Assembly: GCA_016210245.1 (NCBI GenBank)
Contig: JACQUR010000032.1
Coordinates: 1-6,423 of the forward strand
Direction: 5' to 3'
Source of the DNA: Chloroflexota bacterium
GTDB lineage: Bacteria; Chloroflexota; UBA6077; JACQUR01
Length of the DNA stretch: 6,423 nucleotides
Shown here: piece by piece, positions 1-6,423 of the stretch
Layout of the letters: every line of letters begins with the position of its first letter
Position numbering within the stretch: position 1 is the stretch's first letter
Made by a program: the position numbers and the translations under genes
The notes under the pieces: generated by a model
Told to the model about the DNA's origin: nothing
Database searches by the model: none
What the model saw: the letters and a program-made list of their open reading frames with translations, nothing else

Positions 1-1
1 C

Positions 2-2254
<2,253 letters not shown>

Positions 2255-2261
2255 GTGGCGG

Positions 2262-2302
2262 GAGGTTGCAGGTTGGACACACTGTGTCCAACCTGCAACC
2301 TC
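2262..2302. repeat. Perfect 20-bp inverted repeat (41-nt palindrome) between ppdK and dgt
   Basis: The left arm, 2262-2281 (GAGGTTGCAGGTTGGACACA), is exactly complementary to the right arm, 2283-2302, around a single central C at 2282. As RNA it would fold into a ~19-bp hairpin with a 3-nt loop, starting 7 nt after the ppdK stop. Each arm contains a 7-bp near-tandem unit (AGGTTGC then AGGTTGG). It is followed by AGAATCTT and not a T-run, so it is not a canonical intrinsic terminator. It could act as a 3'-end stabiliser or processing site for ppdK mRNA, a U-less terminator, or a copy of a dispersed palindromic repeat. The structure is certain; the role is not. Confidence 0.9.
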
Positions 2303-2320
2303 AGAATCTTCCAATCTAGC

Positions 2321-3427
2321 ATGGCAACGCTGATGGCGCGCACGCACCCGGAGGTTCGAGCCAGGCTCGAGGCCCAGGAGGAGCAGCTCCTGTCGCCCTT
2401 CGCTGCCCGGAGCGCGCGCACGCGAGGGCGCAGCTTCCCCGAAGAGGAGGACCCGATGCGGACCGCGTACCAGCGGGATCGCGATCGGATCATCCACGCC
2501 AAGGCCTTTCGGCGCTTGAAGCACAAGACCCAGGTCTTCATCGCCCCCCAGGGCGACCACTACCGCACGCGCCTCACCCACACCATGGAGGTGATGCAGG
2601 TCGCGCGCTCGGTCGCCCGCGCCCTGCGCCTGAACGAAGACCTGGCCGAGGCCATCGCCCTGGGCCACGACCTGGGCCACACCCCCTTCGGCCACGCGGG
2701 TGAGGAGGCGATGGCGGAGCTGTTACCGGAAGGCTTCCGCCACAACGAGCAGAGCGTCCGGGTGGTAGAGTACCTGGAGAAAGATGGGCGGGGCCTCAAC
2801 CTGACCTTCGAGGTGAAGGATGGCATCCTCAAGCACTCCAAGGTGCGCGCGAGCATCGCGGCCGAGGGCTGGGGGATCGCCGAGACCCTGGAGGGCCAGG
2901 TGGTCAAGGTGGCCGACAGCCTGGCCTACCTCGCCCACGACGTGGACGACGCGCTGCGGGCCGGCATCCTGGAGGTGGACGACCTCCCGGCCGAGTGCCG
3001 CGCCGCCTTCGGCGTGCGCAGCTCATCGATGATCAACGCCTTCGTCGCCGACCTGGTCGACTACAACTGGGGTGTGGCCGAGGGGCGGGGCGCGCACTGG
3101 CGCGAGGCGGTGGGCAATGGAGCCTTCATCACCCTGAGTCCGGCCACTCTGGAGCTCACCAACGGGCTGCGCGAGTTCATGTTCCGCCGCGTCTATACCG
3201 ACTCCGTGGCCAAGGCGGACGTGCCCAAGGCGCGCTTCGTCATCCACGCCCTGTTCGAGCACTTCTGCCGCCATCCAGAGCAGCTGCCGCCGGAGCTCCA
3301 GGCGAACCCGCGCCACGAACCGATCGAGCGCCGCGTCGCGGACCACGTGGCGGGCATGACCGACCGCTACGCGATCAAGCTGTTCCAGGATATCCACGTG
3401 CCTCAGGAATGGGCGATCGTCGAGTAG
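2321..3427 (+). CDS. dgt: Deoxyguanosinetriphosphate triphosphohydrolase-like protein (HD superfamily dNTPase)
   Basis: This is a predicted cytoplasmic metal-dependent enzyme that hydrolyses dNTPs (classically dGTP) to the deoxynucleoside and triphosphate, and so helps set dNTP pools. The product is 368 residues from ATG 2321, within the size of the shorter Dgt subfamily (the E. coli type is ~500). The N-terminal signature is LLSPFAARSART, then DPMRTAYQRDRDRIIHAKAFRRLKHKTQVF. The HD metal site is visible: His87 in RLTHTMEV, His116-Asp117 in GHDLGHTPFGH, and Asp199 in VVKVADSLAYLAHDVDDA. The C-terminal associated domain ends with the typical HVAGMTDRYAIKLFQDIHVPQEW. Start choice: the frame extends up to GTG 2255, right after the ppdK TGA, but those 22 codons are made of the palindrome and lack family resemblance, so ATG 2321 is preferred. 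ATG 2333 is also possible. No good Shine-Dalgarno precedes either ATG. It sits between ppdK and dnaG, and a dgt-dnaG pairing is seen in other bacteria. Substrate preference cannot be read from sequence. Confidence 0.95.
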   Translation: MATLMARTHPEVRARLEAQEEQLLSPFAARSARTRGRSFPEEEDPMRTAYQRDRDRIIHAKAFRRLKHKTQVFIAPQGDHYRTRLTHTMEVMQVARSVARALRLNEDLAEAIALGHDLGHTPFGHAGEEAMAELLPEGFRHNEQSVRVVEYLEKDGRGLNLTFEVKDGILKHSKVRASIAAEGWGIAETLEGQVVKVADSLAYLAHDVDDALRAGILEVDDLPAECRAAFGVRSSSMINAFVADLVDYNWGVAEGRGAHWREAVGNGAFITLSPATLELTNGLREFMFRRVYTDSVAKADVPKARFVIHALFEHFCRHPEQLPPELQANPRHEPIERRVADHVAGMTDRYAIKLFQDIHVPQEWAIVE

Positions 3428-3431
3428 TACA

Positions 3432-3525
3432 CTGCGACTGGTGAGGTGAGGGGTAGGCTGGTGGGGCGGGCGTCTCTGCCCGCCCGTGCGCGCCAGCGCC
3501 TATCCATGCGGTTCACCAGTCACAG
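3432..3525. repeat. Nested three-level inverted repeat in the dgt-dnaG spacer
   Basis: Three concentric complementary pairs lie in the 119-nt spacer. The outer pair is 3432-3444 with 3513-3525 (12 of 13 paired; core GACTGGTGA/TCACCAGTC). The middle pair is 3451-3458 with 3498-3505 (GGGTAGGC/GCCTATCC, 8 pairs including one G-U). The inner pair is 3464-3471 with 3478-3485 (GGGCGGGC/GCCCGCCC) around the loop GTCTCT. Together they predict a long interrupted hairpin of ~94 nt that starts 4 nt after the dgt stop and ends 8 nt before the dnaG Shine-Dalgarno. No T-run follows, so a standard terminator is unlikely. An mRNA processing site, a structured dnaG leader or a small non-autonomous repeat element are all possible. 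Confidence 0.75.
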
Positions 3526-3533
3526 AGCAGTAG

Positions 3534-3540
3534 AGGGAGG
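3534..3540 (+). promoter_or_regulatory. Ribosome binding site of dnaG
   Basis: AGGGAGG at 3534-3540 lies 6 nt before ATG 3547, which is ideal spacing. It directly abuts the alternative in-frame GTG at 3541, leaving that codon no spacer. This decides the dnaG start in favour of ATG 3547. Confidence 0.8.
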
Positions 3541-3546
3541 GTGGGC

Positions 3547-5419
3547 ATGGCCTCCGCGCCGGTGGAGGAGATAAAGGCCCGCTTGGACCTGGTGGAGCTC
3601 GTCTCGCCGTCGGTGCCACTGCGCCGCTCGGGACGCAGTCTCAAGGGTCTGTGTCCGTTCCACACGGAGAAAACCCCCTCCTTCTACGTCTTCCCGGAGA
3701 GTGGCACCTGGCACTGCTTCGGCTGCGGTGAGGGCGGGGACGCGTTCAGCTTCTTGATGAAGCGCGACAACCTGGAGTTCGGCGAGGCGCTGCGCGAGCT
3801 GGCAGCCCGAGCCGGGGTGGCGCTGGCGCCGCCCGGCCAGGCGACGGCCGCCCGCGAGGAGCATGAGCGCCTGTACCAGGCCCTGGAAGCCAGCGCCCTC
3901 TACTACCAGGCGCTGCTGGCCCAGCCGGTGGGACAACCCGGGCGCGAGTACCTGGCGCGGCGCCAGGTCAGCGCCGAGGCGCAGCAGCAGTTCGGGTTGG
4001 GCTACGCGCCGGACAGCTCGATGGCGCTCCAGCACTACCTGGCTCAGAAGGGTTTCTCGATCGACGACCAGGTGGCGGCCGGGGTGGTCGGGCGCGGGCA
4101 ACGGGGCGACACCTACGACCTGCTGCGCGGACGGGTCGTGTTCCCCATTCGCGACGGCCAGGGCCGGCCGATCGCGCTGGCCGGGCGCGCGCTCGCCGAC
4201 GGCGTCCAGCCCAAGTACCTGAATACGCCCCAGACCCCGCTGTTCGACAAGAGCGGCTGCCTGTACACGCTCGACGTGGCCCGCCCGGCCATTCGCCAGG
4301 CCGGACAAGCGGTGATCGTGGAAGGCTACCTGGATGCCATCGCCGCCCACCAGCACGGCTACCACAACGTGGTGGCCACCCTGGGCACCGCCATCACCGA
4401 GCAGCACCTGGCGCTGCTCAAGCGGGGCGCGCCGGAGATCCTGCTGGCGCTGGACCCGGATGCCGCCGGCCAGGCGGCCGCGCTGCGGGCCCTGGAGGTA
4501 GCCAACCGAGCCCTGGGCGAGGACGTGGTTGCCGTGCCGACGGCGCAGGGGCGCGTCCGCTACCAGCACCACCCGGCCGCCCGGAACCGGCTCAAGGTCG
4601 TCGTCCTACCGCCTGGCCTCGACCCGGATGACCTGCTCCACCAGGACGCGGCGCGCTGGAGCGTGCTGGTGGCGGCCGCGTTGCCTGTTGTAGACTTCGT
4701 GCTCAGCCGCCTCCCCGCACGACACGATTTCGCCTCGGCCGAAGGCAAGACGGCCGCGGCCGAGGAGGCGCTGGCCGCCATCGACCTGCTGCCGGACCCG
4801 GTGGAGCGGGCCCACTTCTTGCAGAAGCTCTCAGCCCTCTTGAGGGTGGATGAGACGATCCTGGCGGAGAAGGCGCGTCGCCGAACGCCTCGGCGGCAGA
4901 GCGACGCGCCAGCGGCACGGATGCCGCGGAGCGATACGCTGGAGGAGTATGTGTTGGCCCTGATCGCCGCCAGCGGGCGGCCGGAGGTGATCGACCTTCA
5001 GGCGTCCGATTTCCGCCACCCCGCGCACCGGGCCCTGTTCGCCGCGCTGGTGGCCCGTGTCGACGCGGGGGCGGACTCGCCGAGCCCTGGCGAACACCTG
5101 GCCGACGAGCTGCGGCCGGCGTGGGCAGGGGTGCAGATCCATGAAGCCGCGCTGCGCAAGCTCAGCGCCGACCAACGCCTGGCGGAGCGCGAGAGCGCCG
5201 CGCTGGACCTGCGCCACCGACGGCTGCTGGGCGAGCACGAGCGCGTGGCCGCCTTGCTCCAGGGGGGCGACAGCGACGACCAGGGCGACACCCGAGCCAG
5301 TTGGCTGCAGCGGCTCCAGGCGCTCAGGGAGGAGCTCCAGGCGATCCAGCGCCTGAAGCTCCAGCGGGGGCGCATCGGCTCGATGGTGCCGCGCTATCGG
5401 CAGGCGTCGGAGGTGCTTG

Positions 5420-5427
<8 letters not shown>
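3547..5427 (+). CDS. dnaG: DNA primase DnaG
   Basis: DnaG synthesises the RNA primers for chromosome replication at the fork, working with the replicative helicase. The product is 626 residues from ATG 3547, normal for the family (~580-640). Residues ~1-95 are the CHC2 zinc-binding domain, with ligands Cys36, His39 (LCPFHTEKTPSF), Cys57 and Cys60 (WHCFGCGEGGDAF). Residues ~120-250 are the catalytic-core N-lobe (FGLGYAPDS, GRVVFPIRD, KYLNTPQTPLFDKS). The Toprim domain follows, with Glu259 in VEGYLDAIAAHQ, GTAIT, and the acidic pair Asp303/Asp305 in LALDPDAAG, then LPPGLDPDDLL. These match the E. coli metal-binding acids in position. A ~19-residue insertion (331-349) splits the late Toprim strands. 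Residues ~462-626 form the helical C-terminal region expected to bind DnaB helicase; it is divergent, with a long Arg/Leu-rich helix near the end (residues ~580-610). The start is set by AGGGAGG 6 nt upstream. The last 8 nt overlap rpoD, a sign of translational coupling. Confidence 0.98.
5409..5414 (+). promoter_or_regulatory. Ribosome binding site of rpoD, inside the dnaG coding region
   Basis: GGAGGT at 5409-5414 is a strong Shine-Dalgarno 5 nt before GTG 5420. It is embedded in the last codons of dnaG and supports a GTG start that overlaps dnaG. Confidence 0.8.

Positions 5428-6423
<996 letters not shown>

Noticed and set aside
2273..2307. Possible sigma-70 promoter for dgt (TGGACA at 2274 and CAGAAT at 2302)
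   Set aside because: The spacer would be 22 bp, well outside the usual 16-19, and the first hexamer lies inside the palindrome arm.
2255..2320. N-terminal extension of dgt from GTG 2255 with three Cys residues
   Set aside because: The codons are simply the palindrome read in frame; no family similarity and no ribosome binding site at a usable distance (AAGGAAG at 2231 is 17 nt away).
3464..3485. Intrinsic terminator after dgt (GGGCGGGC/GCCCGCCC hairpin)
   Set aside because: No T-run follows; the next bases are GTGCGCGCC. It is kept only as the inner part of the nested inverted repeat.
3520..4572. Minus-strand open frame opposite the dnaG N-terminal half (350 codons)
   Set aside because: His/Gln/Arg-rich shadow without recognisable domains, opposite the conserved zinc-finger and Toprim coding.

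Overview
The window is high in G+C by eye and holds four co-directional genes on the + strand: 5'-truncated ppdK (pyruvate, phosphate dikinase), dgt (HD-domain dNTP triphosphohydrolase), dnaG (primase) and 3'-truncated rpoD (primary-type sigma-70). All four were recognised from conserved motifs read directly in the translations. The protein style (long Arg/Glu-rich, Lys-poor helices, DnaG and sigma insertions, type-2 Dgt) and the gene order fit a high-GC thermophile-like Gram-positive-type or Chloroflexota lineage. My best guess is Chloroflexota (Thermomicrobia/Sphaerobacter-like), but this is recollection-based inference and not proven.

Layout. 2-2254: the C-terminal ~750 residues of PPDK. 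2255-2320: a short spacer almost filled by a perfect 20-bp inverted repeat (2262-2302). 2321-3427: dgt. 3428-3546: a 119-nt spacer containing a nested three-level inverted repeat (3432-3525), then a strong Shine-Dalgarno for dnaG. 3547-5427: dnaG. 5420-6423: rpoD, which overlaps the end of dnaG by 8 nt, has its own Shine-Dalgarno inside dnaG, and runs off the right edge within sigma region 2.

How it fits together. dnaG-rpoD is the conserved core of the macromolecular synthesis operon (replication priming plus transcription initiation). dgt adds dNTP-pool control. ppdK interconverts pyruvate and phosphoenolpyruvate and is metabolically separate, but it is also found near dnaG/sigA in other lineages. 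The same strand and short spacers suggest a possible single transcription unit. The two structured spacers are the likely places for processing, attenuation or internal transcription control. Neither hairpin is followed by a T-run, so neither is a canonical intrinsic terminator.

I found no tRNA, rRNA, CRISPR array, transposase or phage gene, and no evidence of an undescribed multi-gene system. The parts least explained by known families are the two intergenic inverted repeats and the ~150-residue non-conserved segment of the sigma factor.
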